Of a stretch of 64,000 bases of DNA, positions 47,680 through 58,793 are shown piece after piece. Location: positions 257,958,994-258,022,993 of the forward strand of contig NC_073746.1 in assembly GCF_029784135.1 (NCBI RefSeq), given 5' to 3'. Source of the stretch: Toxorhynchites rutilus septentrionalis. Lineage: Eukaryota > Arthropoda > Insecta > Diptera > Culicidae. The translations under genes and the position numbers were made by a program. Numbering within the stretch: the first letter of the stretch is position 1; each line of letters starts with the position of its first letter. The notes below the pieces were generated by a model, which made no database searches, was not told where the DNA came from, and saw only the letters and a list, made by a program, of their open reading frames with translations.

Positions 47680-49454
47680 TTTTTTTCCTTGTTGGGTGTG
47701 AACCACTGCGTTCATTAGTTTGAACTATTGTGGTATGCCCCATTTTTGTACTACGCTTCAAGCTTATCTACTGCTTATTGATGAAGAAGTAGACTGAAAG
47801 CTATAGCGAGATAGGTGCCAATCAGGAATAATCTGTTTGATAAAATTTATAGTCCTGATCGGCGACACAGACCAAACTTCTTTGGGCTCCAGAACAGCCT
47901 TATCAAGGTGTTGAAGTCTGCGTCTCCGCATTTGCAGAGCAAATGTTCCGAGGTTTCGCTTTCGGCATTACAAAAGCGACAAATATGATCTTGCACTAAA
48001 CCTATGTTTTTGAGATGGTATTTACTCGGACAGTGTCCTGTTATAAGACCAGTGAATGTGCTGAGGTCTTTCTTATTAGGACTCAGCAATTGTTGAATAA
48101 TTTTAATACTCGGCGTGATAAATTTTTTTGACTGGTTGAGTTGTACAGCCATCCAGTTGGCCATTACTTTCCGGTCTTCCCATTTCTTCAGCTCACTCTT
48201 CAACACACATTCAGAAATTCCACAGAATGGTTCTGGACCAGTGAAGGGTGAGCTTGAGCCGCGTCTTGCGAGTTCATCTGCTTGTTCATTTCCCTCTATA
48301 CCGCAATGGCCAGGAATCCAGTACAGTTGTACCGAACTTCTCTGACACAGTTGTCGTAAAAGGCAAATGCATTCCCAGACAATTTTTGAATAGCACTTGA
48401 AAGTATTGAGGGCTTTAAGTGCTGCTTGACTGTCTGAGAAGATGCAAATGTTAGCATGTCTATAATTTCTTTTAAGGCAGACATTTATACATTCTATTAT
48501 TGCAGCTACTTCTGCCTGGAAAACTGTTGGCCAGTTCCCCATAGCTACAGAAATTTTTATTCTGGGACCATACACTCCAGCACCTGTTCTGTTACCCATT
48601 TTCGACCCATCGGTATAGAACAGGATTGAACCATTACGAAAATCGGGACCACCCTCATCCCATACTGAACGAGAAAGTTCGATCACTCTGTATGGAATGT
48701 CATAATTGGTCCTTGGTTCCATCCAATCGCTGTTCATCTCTGAGGTTGGTCCAACGGGTAAGAGATTCAGGATACTCAAGTGACCAGTTTTGTCCCCGTC
48801 TAATATTTTTTTATATCTTTTTAGCTTTAGAGCGCTTCTATTAGCCTCCAGCTGAACATGTTGACCCAAAGGTAACAAGTGAAGGATAGCCTCCAATGCC
48901 TTTGAGGGTGTGCTTCGCATTGCTCCTGTTACAGCAACGCATGCCAGTCGTTGGAGTTTGTTTAGCTTTTTTGTAACTACAGTCTCCTTAGTCTTTGACC
49001 ACCATACTAATGAGGCATAGGTTATCCTAGGCCGCACAATTGCTGTATAGACCCACATAACCATTTTTGGTTTAAGGCCCCATGTTCTGCCTTTCATTTT
49101 AGAACATGCCCATAGGACAATGTTGGCCTTACTGATAATTGCATCTAAGTGTGCGTTCCAGTTTAGTTTAGCGTCTAGGATTACGCCTAGATATTGCAAT
49201 GAAACGCTGAATTTTATTTCCTCTCCTCCAAGATTTAGAGTCTGCAGATGCAGTTTCTTCTTTCTGGTGAAAGGAACAATTGTTGTTTTTGAGGCATTTA
49301 TGCTCAGACCTTCTTTGATACACCATAATTGTGTAAGGTTTAAGGCCATCTGCATCTTGCTCGATATCACATCGTCGAATTTGCCACGTAGCATTATGAC
49401 TAAATCATCAGCAAAACCCACGGTTTCGAAACCATTCGCCTCCAAACACACAAA
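47680..49454 (-). mobile_element. 5'-truncated Loa-like LINE insertion
   Basis: A 13-bp duplication TCCACAAATAGTT flanks it (47667-47679 and 49455-49467). The minus-strand 3' end carries an A-run (the T-run at 47678-47686), and the 5' end is cut inside the reverse transcriptase, as expected for target-primed reverse transcription. The 1775-bp copy has one uninterrupted frame and about 160 bp of 3' UTR. Identical duplications and an intact frame indicate a young insertion. Confidence 0.93.
47847..49451 (-). CDS. Loa-like LINE ORF2 C-terminal part: reverse transcriptase end and RNase H
   Basis: The open frame of about 534 codons has its true start lost by 5' truncation. Near residue 15 is GFADDLVIM, the reverse transcriptase catalytic box (FADD). 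Then come INASKTTIVPF, the thumb-region LGVILDAKLNW, and around residues 275-400 a complete RNase H: FYTDGSKMG (Asp), FQAEVAAI (Glu), IFSDSQAAL (Asp) and GHCGIEGNEQADELAR (His, Asp). A Cys-His cluster (HICRFCNAESETSEHLLCKC) near the end is typical of I/Loa-group C-termini. The endonuclease and fingers are missing, so it cannot be autonomous. The I-group assignment is firm; Loa rather than a sister clade is a best guess. Confidence 0.88.
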   Translation of the reverse strand: MCLEANGFETVGFADDLVIMLRGKFDDVISSKMQMALNLTQLWCIKEGLSINASKTTIVPFTRKKKLHLQTLNLGGEEIKFSVSLQYLGVILDAKLNWNAHLDAIISKANIVLWACSKMKGRTWGLKPKMVMWVYTAIVRPRITYASLVWWSKTKETVVTKKLNKLQRLACVAVTGAMRSTPSKALEAILHLLPLGQHVQLEANRSALKLKRYKKILDGDKTGHLSILNLLPVGPTSEMNSDWMEPRTNYDIPYRVIELSRSVWDEGGPDFRNGSILFYTDGSKMGNRTGAGVYGPRIKISVAMGNWPTVFQAEVAAIIECINVCLKRNYRHANICIFSDSQAALKALNTFKCYSKIVWECICLLRQLCQRSSVQLYWIPGHCGIEGNEQADELARRGSSSPFTGPEPFCGISECVLKSELKKWEDRKVMANWMAVQLNQSKKFITPSIKIIQQLLSPNKKDLSTFTGLITGHCPSKYHLKNIGLVQDHICRFCNAESETSEHLLCKCGDADFNTLIRLFWSPKKFGLCRRSGL

Positions 49455-49467
49455 TCCACAAATAGTT

Positions 49468-49950
49468 ACTATTATAATATAAAATCATCATTAGACACAG
49501 TTTTCGTTCAATATGTTTTTGCGATATCGGAATAAACCCTTATTTCATCACATTAAATAAATATTCGATACGTTAAAGTAAATTTTCATTCATAATTTTG
49601 ATTTTGAAAGCAGATTTATTCCACCTGAGTATCCATCATTATTTTCGCCTCCCAATGAAAGCACACGTAGCTTAATGCCGTCTACTCGAATATACTCATC
49701 AAAATAAGAATCCGAATTGGATTACGATTCCAATAATACAAAAGCAAAAGCAGCAGGTTTTCCATTTTCATAGTCTTTATTTTCAGATTTTCCAAAACAA
49801 TACTCGGAACTTGACAGTTCAGTATAGTTGTATTGGTGAACTCGAGTGTCAACCCGTGAAACATCTCAGTGCGAAACTAACAGCTTTCGGGGCGAACTAG
49901 TACGACACTGAATGCGAAACTGAGTAAATAAAAAAACGTTTTGACAGCAG
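49468..49950. other. intergenic, no supported gene
   Basis: AT-rich sequence between two transposons. No repeats, exons or promoters are recognisable. Confidence 0.35.
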
Positions 49951-49953
49951 TTA

Positions 49954-51048
49954 GGCCATCTACACACTAGGCAACCTAAGTTGGAAAGCAACTTAACGAA
50001 TCTGTCAAAAAAGTTGAGAACATGTGTAATCAAATGGGAGCATACACACTAGGCAACTGGCAACTTTGGTCGGACCAACTTTTTCGATTCAACCTAGCAT
50101 GTCGAGTCGCGCGCGATGTGTGTTGGCAACCTTTTCGTTCAATTGATGTTGACATTTCGATTTCTGCGTTCGTTGAGTTTCGGTATTTGTCAGTTGCAAT
50201 ACCAAACATTGTTTCCAAAATTGAACTAGTTTACAAAAACACGAATGAAATGTAAGGATTTTACTCATTTGATATACAATTTCATATACCGCATGACACG
50301 ATTCACTAGAATGATGCATCTTCAATCTATCTACGAATGAAATAGAGGGAGAGAGAACAGAACCATAGCTGAGCACAGTCCCGGTGATGCTTCAATGGAT
50401 GCTGATTTAACCACTACCAAGATCATGTCGGAGGTGATACATGAGAACAGTACGGCACTACTGCGAGAATTTAACAAACATTCGAATTCGCTAGCGATAA
50501 AATGTTCAACATGAATGTTTCAATTTCATCATTTGTTTTTGTTTTATGTGAAATATTATTAAAGTCGCCTGCCCAAGAGCAACACGTTATATTTTCTTGT
50601 CTTTTTCATGCAATCACTAAATTTGTAGTGATGATGATTATCTGTTTCATGCAGTTGATATGAATATTGGACTGAATTGGAAGCATTTTTCTACACAAAT
50701 GTTGTACTATAAAGCTGCTCGTTTTTATATCAATGAGAGTGTTGAAAAGTTACGTATATATTGACGCTTTTGATTTTATTTCTTTTCGTTCGAATTAAGG
50801 AAAAATCTAAGCATAACAGATTTTTTGAAAACAAACTGTTTTATTAATAATTCGCTTTCCATATGATTTCCTGGGGTAATTGAAGAAATGACATCTCAGC
50901 TAGCGTAATGACGTGTGATGCATGATGACGGATGAAAACTTAACGATTTTATCACCTTTGAGTTGCCTCAATGTGCAGAGCTGAGTTGGAGATCCGATTG
51001 ACATCGCCAACATAGATCGGGTTGCGGTTGCGTAATGTGTAGATGGCC
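49954..51048. mobile_element. PIF/Harbinger-like non-autonomous element
   Basis: The ends are GGCCATCTACACACTAGGCAACC... and its inverse ...GGTTGCGTAATGTGTAGATGGCC, differing at two positions. TTA flanks both sides (49951-49953 and 51049-51051), a 3-bp duplication typical of Harbinger. ACACACTAGGCAAC recurs just inside the left end (50045-50058). At 1095 bp it has no transposase. A 38-codon frame at 50399-50515 is unexplained. It lies about 540 bp upstream of the REV7 start codon. Confidence 0.8.
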
Positions 51049-51051
51049 TTA

Positions 51052-51588
51052 GTGCGGCACTGGGGTTGAAACTGAACAAAAACGAATTCGCTATATTATT
51101 TCTCTGAGTGTACCCTTAGAAAAATCCTCGGTCGAAAACTACTAAATACATTTGGTAATGCAAAATTAGTAGAATGTACAAATTTTTTGTACATATTGTC
51201 AACAAACCCGCATCCCTACCAGAGTTTAGTATATTTTACTCGATAACATTAGTAAGCTTGGATATTGTCATATCTGAAAATTGGTGAGAAAAGCGCGTAT
51301 TAACCATTTTCATTGTTCCCATAAGGCAATACGGAGATATAATAAGGATATAATTCTGATACGTGCATTTTCGGCGAGAAAATGTAGCCGATATTGGGCT
51401 TCCGAATCATGGTTCTGCTTGACATATGTGTTTATTAGTACGGTCGAAAATGACTATAGATTGGTAGTATTTACCAAAAAATTCGTTATATTTACTAATT
51501 ATTTCTCTCAGTGTAGTCGCAAATGTCAAATTACTCTCTGAGAATTGATTTTTTGTTTGTTTTGGAGATTATCTCAATATGTAATACA
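51052..51588 (+). promoter_or_regulatory. probable upstream region of the REV7 gene
   Basis: This non-repetitive stretch between the Harbinger-like element and the REV7 start codon must contain or adjoin the promoter. I see no clear TATA box or initiator, so the start site is not placed. A non-TATA housekeeping promoter would fit the gene's role. Confidence 0.3.
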
Positions 51589-52240
51589 ATGTCTACCAAA
51601 GATACGAGCCTAGGTAATAGATACATTTGAAATGAATCGCTAATAATAATGGTTTTTCTCTCTAGAAACGGATATCATTATCGAGCTGCTGGAAATATAC
51701 ATCAACTCAATACTATTCGCTCGTGAACTCTACCCGGCTGCAATTTTCCGCGAACGCAAGGCTTACAACATACCTCTGAGGATTTCAATTTTCAAACCGT
51801 TGAACGAATATCTGGAGAAAACATTGCTCACTGCACGTGAATTGAAGCAATTGCACAAGCTCACTAAAGTAGAAATATTGATCTACAAGGATGAGACGAT
51901 TTGTTTGGAAAGTTACGTGTTCGAGCTGGAAGACCGAGAATTTCCTCTCGAAACGGACGATCATTCTATCGAGCTAGAAGCACAAGTTCGCAAATCCTTA
52001 TTGAACCTGGACAGCCAACTGAAGGGCTTAAGAAAGTTACCTTCAGACGCAACATTCAAAGTTTTACTGCATACAACCGAAGCGGCTTTCGCTCGGATTG
52101 AGCATGATCCTCAACTACAAAATTATCCGTTCGTACAGGAGACTAGTCAGGAATTGAAACATACAACGAACACTCAGCTATTGCCCGTATCTCACACAAC
52201 AACCGTAGGGATTCAATTATATGTCGAAGAGTATCTATGA
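51589..52240 (+). CDS. rev7: MAD2L2/REV7 homologue, DNA polymerase zeta accessory subunit
   Basis: Two exons: 51589-51613 (8 codons plus one base) and 51666-52240, joined across a 52-bp GT-AG intron (G|GTAATA ... TTCTCTCTAG|AA), giving 199 residues. It is a single HORMA domain: TDIIIELLEIYINSIL helix, RELYPAAIFRERKAYNIP (residues about 28-45, the conserved YP..IF..RK.YN.P signature), central strands with KVEILIYKDE, then FKVLLHTTEAAF, and the C-terminal safety-belt end GIQLYVEEYL. Length is close to human MAD2L2 (211). By family knowledge it binds REV3 and REV1 in translesion synthesis and acts in the shieldin pathway and mitotic control in animals. The start is supported by the spliced frame matching the family N-terminus. 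AATAAA near 52570 is a candidate poly(A) signal. Confidence 0.93.
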
Positions 52241-53109
52241 AGGAAAATTATATTGTAACATTAATGACGCATGTTATAGATTGTTTCAACCCGAAAGTAT
52301 GTTCATACGCCATGAGCAAGATGTATAGGTGGAGCAGATGGTAGAGTTTGCAAGCGTAGTGTGCTTGATAGCATGCGCTGCCATAACTACTTCTCGAATC
52401 GTGACGTCAATATTTTTGTTTACATTCAATTACCTCCCACATCCATGCAAAAACGCTATTTTCAGTAAGTTTCTTATCAATTAAAATATAAATATATATT
52501 TTTCTCGGAATTGCCACTGAATATGAGTATAATATGACAGTGGAGATTTGTGGAATCATGTCGAAAATGAATAAAAATGGTATTTTTGTGTGTTTTTCAC
52601 TCTCTCCATTATAGAAACAAAGAAATTTTCATCATTTTCGAGATAATATGACAATATTTTCAAAGCTCACAATGTCGGTGCATGTGTTTTGAGAAAATAG
52701 GGCCCTTGTTAAAAACTGTAAATAACAATTCAATGAAATTCCGAATATTAGCTAATAAGGGTGGATTTAGACTAGTGATATATTCATGTGAAGAAATATG
52801 ATGAGATTTATAGAAATCGCATCAACCGTTTACACTAGCGTGAACTTCTATAATGAATATATTCATATCTTAGGTGAATTTATTCACCTGAAGTAGAACT
52901 GCATCCAACTTTAGTGATTTCTCACCAGTGAGAAATTCACAAGCGTTTACATATGCTGAATTTATTCAAGGGGAATGCTGCTACACAAAAACACCTGTCT
53001 TTCGGTTGTAACAAAAACTGAACCACACGCGACAAGATTCACTTCAATTCTGATCTGTATTTCTAAATACAATATATCACAATGGTTTGCTGCTATTTGT
53101 TTGTTGCTA
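52241..53109. other. intergenic, 3' flank of REV7
   Basis: Contains the likely REV7 3' UTR and, at 52755-52960, sequence with repeated TTTACACTAG/GTGAATTTATTCA phrases that looks like a decayed MITE. The left LTR of the downstream BEL element may begin in the last part of this interval but was not delimited. Confidence 0.3.
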
Positions 53110-53536
53110 TTGTGCTAAACATAAAACTGGTCCTTCGAGCCGGATAGGACCTTCGGATAAGGAAGTGTCCTGTAAACGTTCAGTGAAAATGCCTAATTAA
53201 GGCGCGATAAGCGCCTCGCGGCATAAATCGCTATAAAGTGAACGATAGCGCGCGGTGAATAGCGTCTTAGCGATACGCCATTATTTCTGGCACGTGTTTA
53301 ATCGCCATTGTTCTGACACGAGTGATCATTGTAGTGCAACTTTCTCACCAAGAATTCCTCATTTTGTATCTTGCACATCGTGTGGCGTGAAACAAAGCTA
53401 ACCGTTAGCCACATCAGTTATCGCGTGTGAACGAATGACCTGAAAGAAAAAGGCTGATTCGATATTGTTCGCATATAGCTGTGATCGACAGCACGGTGGT
53501 CTCGAGTGCGATAAAAAAGCGGTGAGAAAATGGCGG

Positions 53537-53783
53537 AAGAAGTGAAAATGTATGAAGAGTGGCATCAGAAGAAGGAGAACATACTGGATTCTGTGGCGCT
53601 GCACTGTGGCTTCCAATTACAGCAAGGAGGAGCAACGAAAGGGACAAGTGGATGCTTGGGCTGAGAAGCTGGAGAAGTTTTACGACGAGTTCCATCGTGT
53701 CGCTGTCAAGCTGGAGGCGCTATCAACCGAGAAAAATCCGATCGATCTGAAGGGTGAGCGAAAGAAATTTGACAGTAGATATT
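53537..53783 (+). pseudogene. BEL/Pao gag, part 1 (N-terminal)
   Basis: ATG at 53530 opens MAEEVKMYEEWHQKKENILD. After about 40 codons the frame must shift to continue as KGQVDAWAEKLEKFYDEFHR and VAVKLEALSTEKNP. This charged, coiled-coil-like N-terminus is typical of BEL gag (the region before DUF1759). I first read it as a host exon, because AAGGGTGAGC at 53748-53757 resembles a donor. The frame running on through the 53783/60296 junction argues for gag instead. Confidence 0.65.
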
Positions 53784-54910
53784 GGGCCTGATCACGAACA
53801 TCACTGTCACAAACGCTTTCACGTCACTTACACTTCACTTAATCTTTTTGTATCTATCATCATTGTCACGTGTCAAAATAATCTCCGTGAAGTGAAAGAG
53901 TTCATTCCCGTTGTCAGTTGCATAATTTCGGGCGTTTGAACGTTATGTTGGTTACATAATTTCCGACGTTTGAACGTTATGTAAGTAAAATAAATAAGTG
54001 TATGAAATAATATTCCATTTAATCGAACGTATGTTTTAGAATGACAAGTTTGCGATTATACCTCGATGATTTCAATGCCAACTATTCGGACTCATTCCAT
54101 GAATCATTTGCTTGGTGCGGTAGTTTGCTCAATTAAACCCTGGTTTAAAGATGAGGAAGAATACTAGGTTGCTCTTGAATAATGTAGTTGCTGAACACAT
54201 GGGAATGTAATTTTATTTCCTCTTTCTATAAATTACTCTAGATATAAAGCATGACTGTCATGAGTTTAATAATCGATATCTCGCATACTCTTGTACTCAG
54301 CTCTGTCTTACTCGTTTGAATAGTGAGAAGTATTTAGTATAGGTCAACGTTAAAACCGTTTTTTAAGAACCGTTTCCACAATTTTGATGAATGATAATAT
54401 CTTCTATTGATTCGCTATCCAACTCTTGACGAGTAAAGTTCAGTGTCGTTATTGTGCGTTGCCACTTTTACTATTGTGCGATTGGTATAGTGTACGAGTG
54501 AAGGTCATTGCTGTCCGCTTTCGAATTGACCTTTTGTGAAGTGGAACAAAGGAAGCAGCGCTCTTGCAGCTTGCAGCCCTTGGCGGCTGTTGAACATCGG
54601 CATAACGGGATCGCCATCGTGTGGCTGTCGTTAACGGGAATTAACATCACGTGACCGTGTGAGCTATTCTTGCGCTATTGTGTTGATCCATAGCGCGTAG
54701 CCTCTGTCTCTCCCTGGTTAGGGCAGTAGAGCGCAGTATCGGAACAACTTTTATTTTAAGGTACACATATTTAATATTAATATTATTATTCAACTCATTT
54801 GTTCATTGTTTAATATTATTATCATAATTTATTTTTGTTTTGTTATTTTTTTTTCGAGAATATTGTTAAAATCAATAATATATTAGAAATAAGACAGAAA
54901 TTTTTGTAAA

Positions 54911-56473
54911 ATGGAGGATAGTGGAGGATCTCCAGAGATGGAGATCTCCGATAATGAATCCCATTTAAGATCTGGGAAAAAAACATAAACGAGTCCCTCA
55001 AAAAGAAGATAATTCTTCTGGGGACGAATCTGCTCATCCTTCCAAGCCCCCCTCTAAGAAAATAGCAAGTCTCCCTTCTGAACCGACTGTTACTTCCACT
55101 CCCCCTCTCCCATCATCGATTTCGCTTCCCCCTTCTGATGTTTCCGATCCAACCCAATCCTCGTCCTCGTCTTCTCCCTCTGTTGTTTCCGCTCCACGTG
55201 TCAGAGTTTATCCAGAAGATGCACCTGGAACTGGCCCGTGGGTTGTTTTCCTCCGGCCAAAACCAAAAGGAAAAAGCCTTAACGTGATTCAGATCATGAA
55301 AGATCTGGCCAGATACACTTCTGTATCTGAAATTCGCAGGGTTAGACCGAACAAATTGCGGGTTGTCGTGAATGAACGGAAACACGCAAACGAAATTGTT
55401 GCTGACCAACACTTCACTCTCGAATATAGAACATTTATACCCTCCCATAACGTAGAAATTGAGGGGGTGATAACTGAAACGGGTCTGACGAGCGAACAAA
55501 TAAAAAAAGAAGGAAAAGGCAAGTTCAAGAAGCTTCCCTCAATGGAAGTAAAGATCTTGGACTGTCGCCAACTCGGGAAACTCTCCCATGATGGGGACCA
55601 AACTAAATTTACGCCGTCAGACTCGTTTCGAGTCACCTTTGCTGGTGCCGCCCTCCCTGACTACGTTATGGTGGACAAATTGAGACTACCTGTGCGACTC
55701 TTCGTGCCAAAGCCCATGACTTGCAACAAATGCAAGTCAGTTGGTCACACTTCAGATTATTGTGCCAACAAGGAGCGCTGTGCCACTTGCGGAGAGCAAC
55801 ATGAGGGGAAATCCTGCAGTGCGACTGAGCATAAGTGTCCATATTGCGGAGGATCCCCACACGCGCTCTCAGCTTGTGAAACTTACAAGAGTCGCTGGGA
55901 GAAACAGAAGCGCTCTTTAAAGGAACGCTCGAAGCGCACTTTTGCGGAAATTTTAAAGGGCGCTTCTCCACAGGCCCAACAACAACAACAACCAATCTCA
56001 ACACACAATAGCTTTTCCACGTTGCCAGTTGATGAAATGGAAGCGGACACAGCTAGCGGGGGCACACCGTTTATTTTCAAAGGGAATCCCCGGCGCAAAA
56101 ATGTGACCACTCCCAAAGTTCAAGAACAAGTCCCCCCGGTGATACCCCCAGTTAGCTTGCCTAAAAAATCGAGTGCAGCGGACAAGCAAAATCAGGTTCC
56201 TCCTGGCTTCCGTGGGAATAGTTCATATCGAACGACCCAGCACTCGAGGGGACATCAAAAACCCCAACTGTCCCTGTTTTTCCGTCCAGCTCAACTTCCC
56301 AATCGGGATTTATAAAGTTGTCTGACCTTTTGGATCAAATCTTCAAGTGTTTTAATGTTTCCGACTCCATCAGAACCCTTGTCATCTCAATGCTTCCAGT
56401 ATTAAAGACAATTTTACAGCAATTGATGCAAACATGGCCCCTCCTTGCAATGATTATCTCTCTTGATGTCTAA
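54911..56473 (+). pseudogene. I-clade LINE ORF1 (gag-like nucleic-acid chaperone)
   Basis: ATG at 54911 (MEDSGGSPEMEISDNES) meets a stop at 54986 because a 7-A run (54977-54983) carries one extra base. The next frame continues through a Ser/Pro-rich region, an RRM-like fold (PWVVFLRPKPKGKSLNVIQI), and three zinc knuckles near 55720-55880 (CNKCKSVGHTSDYC, CATCGEQHEGKSC, CPYCGGSPHALSAC). After a Gln run (55976-55991) a second shift near 56270-56290 ends the main frame at 56315. The original frame goes on (IKLSDLLDQIFKCFNVSDSI) to TAA at 56471-56473, overlapping the ORF2 ATG. It would package the element's RNA. The two shifts make it defective. Confidence 0.88.
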
Positions 56474-58793
56474 TTTAGATAGAGAGGTCGGTGATATCAC
56501 TGTTTTTCAGTGGAATTGTCGTAGTCTTATCCCTAAATTGGATACATTCAAATTTTTAATTCATAACTTCAATTGTGATGTTTTTGCTCTGTCCGAAACT
56601 TGGCTTTCTTCGCGAGATGATATCTCTTTCCACGATTTTAATATTATACGCTTGGACCGTGATGACAGATACGGAGGGGTACTATTGGGGATCAATAAGT
56701 GCCACTCATTTTTTCGAATTGACCTTCCACCTATTGGAGGGATCGAAGCTGTTGCTTGTCATGCAAACATCAGAGGCAAAGACCTCTGTATTGTCAGCTT
56801 GTATTGGCCTCCGAGAGCTGCGGTTAGCCGCAAACAACTTGATGACATGTGCTCACTCCTTCCTGAGCCACGATTGATCTTGGGAGACTTCAACTCTCAC
56901 GGAACTGCCTGGGGGGAACAGTACGACGACAATCGTTCATTGTTGATATATGACCTTTGTAACAACTTCAATATGACCGTTTTGAACACTGGGGAAACAA
57001 CACGTGTGCCTAAACCTCCTGCTAACCCAAGTGCTCTTGACCTCTCGCTTTGCTCGAATTCACTATCGTTAGATTGCAAGTGGAATGTAATCCAGGACCC
57101 CAACGGTAGTGATCACTTGCCAATCAAAATTTCCATTACCATTGGGTCGAATTCTTCTGAATCTATAAACATGGCATATGACCTCACAAGACACATTGAC
57201 TGGAAAAAATATTCGGACGCGATTGCTCTAGCCATCAATTCCAGAGATGGTTTACCTCCATTGGAGGAGTATAACTTCCTTTCTCGTTTGATCTATGACA
57301 GCGCGGTTCGCGCTCAAACGAAACCCATCCCAGGTTCCACTATTCGTCGAAGGCCTCCCAATCCATGGTGGGATAGCATATGTTCCAAGCTTTATGTAGA
57401 AAAATCGAATGCATTTAAAGCTTTTCGGAAACGTGGAACCCCTGAAAATTTTCAGACGTATTTGGACCTTGAAAATCAATTTAAAAACTTGATCAAAGGG
57501 AAAAAACGTGCTTATTGGCGAAATTTCGTGGGAGGTTTGTCACGAGAAACGTCAATGAAAAAATTATGGAAAGTGGCTCGAAACATGAGAAATCGCTCTT
57601 CAACGAATGAAAGCGAAGAATATTCACATCGATGGATTTTGAATTTTGCACGGAAGGTTTGTCCTGATTCCGCTCCTGTGCAAAAAATTGTTCGAGATAT
57701 ACCACAAGATAGGTGCGATCTTGATTCCGAGTTTTCGATGGTAGAATTCTCTCTTGCTCTCCTTTCATGTAACAATTCTGCTCCGGGATCGGATAGAATT
57801 AAGTTCAACTTGCTGAAAAATCTCCCTGATGTGGCGAAACATCGCTTGTTGAACTTATTCAATCGGTTTCTGGAGCATAATATTGTTCCAGATGATTGGA
57901 GACAAGTACGAGTTATAGCTATTCAAAAACCCGGAAAACCCGCGTCCGACTTCAATTCGTACCGCCCAATAGCAATGCTGTCTTGTATACGGAAATTGTT
58001 GGAGAAAATGATCTTGTTTCGCCTTGATCGATGGGTTGAAACGAATGGCCTACTCTCAGATACACAATATGGGTTCCGCAGGGGCAAGGGGACGAATGGT
58101 TGTCTTGCGTTGCTTTCTTCAGAAATTCAAATGGCTTACGCCGAAAAAAAACAAATGGCTTCAGTATTCTTGGACATAAAGGGGGCCTTTGATTCTGTTT
58201 CAATAGAGGTTTTGTCAGACAAATTACACTCTCGGGGTCTGCCGCCTCTATTGAATAATATGTTATATAACTTGCTTTGTGAGAAACATTTGAACTTTTC
58301 TCACGGAGATTCGGCAGTAAGTCGGGTCTCTTACATGGGCCTCCCCCAGGGCTCATGTTTAAGCCCCCTTTTGTACAACTTCTATATAAGCGACATCGAC
58401 AATTGCCTTACACAAAATTGCAGCCTAAGACAACTTGCAGATGATGGAGTGGTGTCTGTCGTAGGATCAAACGAATCCGACCTGCAAGGACCCTTACAAG
58501 ATACTTTGAACAATTTTTCAACCTGGGCCATTGGGCTAGGGATCGAATTCTCCACGGAGAAAACAGAGATGGTGGTTTTTTCTAGGAAGCATAGACCAGC
58601 AAAACCAAAGCTTCAACTTTTGGGTAAACCGATCACTCATGCTATGTCATTCAAGTATCTTGGGGTCTGGTTCGACTCCAAATGTACTTGGGGGGCCCAT
58701 ATTAGGTATCTGAGAGATGTGTTGGCTCGGTTAGACCTTGATTACATGTCCCATATATATGTTTTCCTTAAAGCTATAGATCTTCGTGTGTGA
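56466..58793 (+). CDS. I-clade LINE ORF2: AP endonuclease and reverse transcriptase, RNase H deleted
   Basis: ATG at 56466 overlaps the ORF1 stop. Residues 1-230 are an exonuclease/endonuclease/phosphatase domain with QWNCRSL, LSETWL (catalytic Glu), GDFNSHGTAW and SDHLPI. Residues about 430-740 are reverse transcriptase: YRPIAMLSCIRKLLEK, QYGFRRGKGT, VFLDIKGAFDSV (Asp), GLPQGSCLSPLLYNFY, and LADDGVV with the catalytic Asp pair near residues 659-660. After FKYLGVWFDSKCTWGAHIRYL the frame jumps to a short tail (LARLDLDYMSHIYVFLK) that resembles the family C-terminus. The RNase H and Cys-His region is therefore cleanly deleted in frame. The product is 776 residues, against roughly 1200 for a full I-clade ORF2. 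Confidence 0.92.
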   Translation: MSNLDREVGDITVFQWNCRSLIPKLDTFKFLIHNFNCDVFALSETWLSSRDDISFHDFNIIRLDRDDRYGGVLLGINKCHSFFRIDLPPIGGIEAVACHANIRGKDLCIVSLYWPPRAAVSRKQLDDMCSLLPEPRLILGDFNSHGTAWGEQYDDNRSLLIYDLCNNFNMTVLNTGETTRVPKPPANPSALDLSLCSNSLSLDCKWNVIQDPNGSDHLPIKISITIGSNSSESINMAYDLTRHIDWKKYSDAIALAINSRDGLPPLEEYNFLSRLIYDSAVRAQTKPIPGSTIRRRPPNPWWDSICSKLYVEKSNAFKAFRKRGTPENFQTYLDLENQFKNLIKGKKRAYWRNFVGGLSRETSMKKLWKVARNMRNRSSTNESEEYSHRWILNFARKVCPDSAPVQKIVRDIPQDRCDLDSEFSMVEFSLALLSCNNSAPGSDRIKFNLLKNLPDVAKHRLLNLFNRFLEHNIVPDDWRQVRVIAIQKPGKPASDFNSYRPIAMLSCIRKLLEKMILFRLDRWVETNGLLSDTQYGFRRGKGTNGCLALLSSEIQMAYAEKKQMASVFLDIKGAFDSVSIEVLSDKLHSRGLPPLLNNMLYNLLCEKHLNFSHGDSAVSRVSYMGLPQGSCLSPLLYNFYISDIDNCLTQNCSLRQLADDGVVSVVGSNESDLQGPLQDTLNNFSTWAIGLGIEFSTEKTEMVVFSRKHRPAKPKLQLLGKPITHAMSFKYLGVWFDSKCTWGAHIRYLRDVLARLDLDYMSHIYVFLKAIDLRV

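Noticed and set aside
53530..53757. Host exon with a splice donor (AAGG|GTGAGC)
   Set aside because: The frame shifts internally, and after removal of the DNA transposon it continues into BEL gag. It is better explained as retrotransposon sequence.
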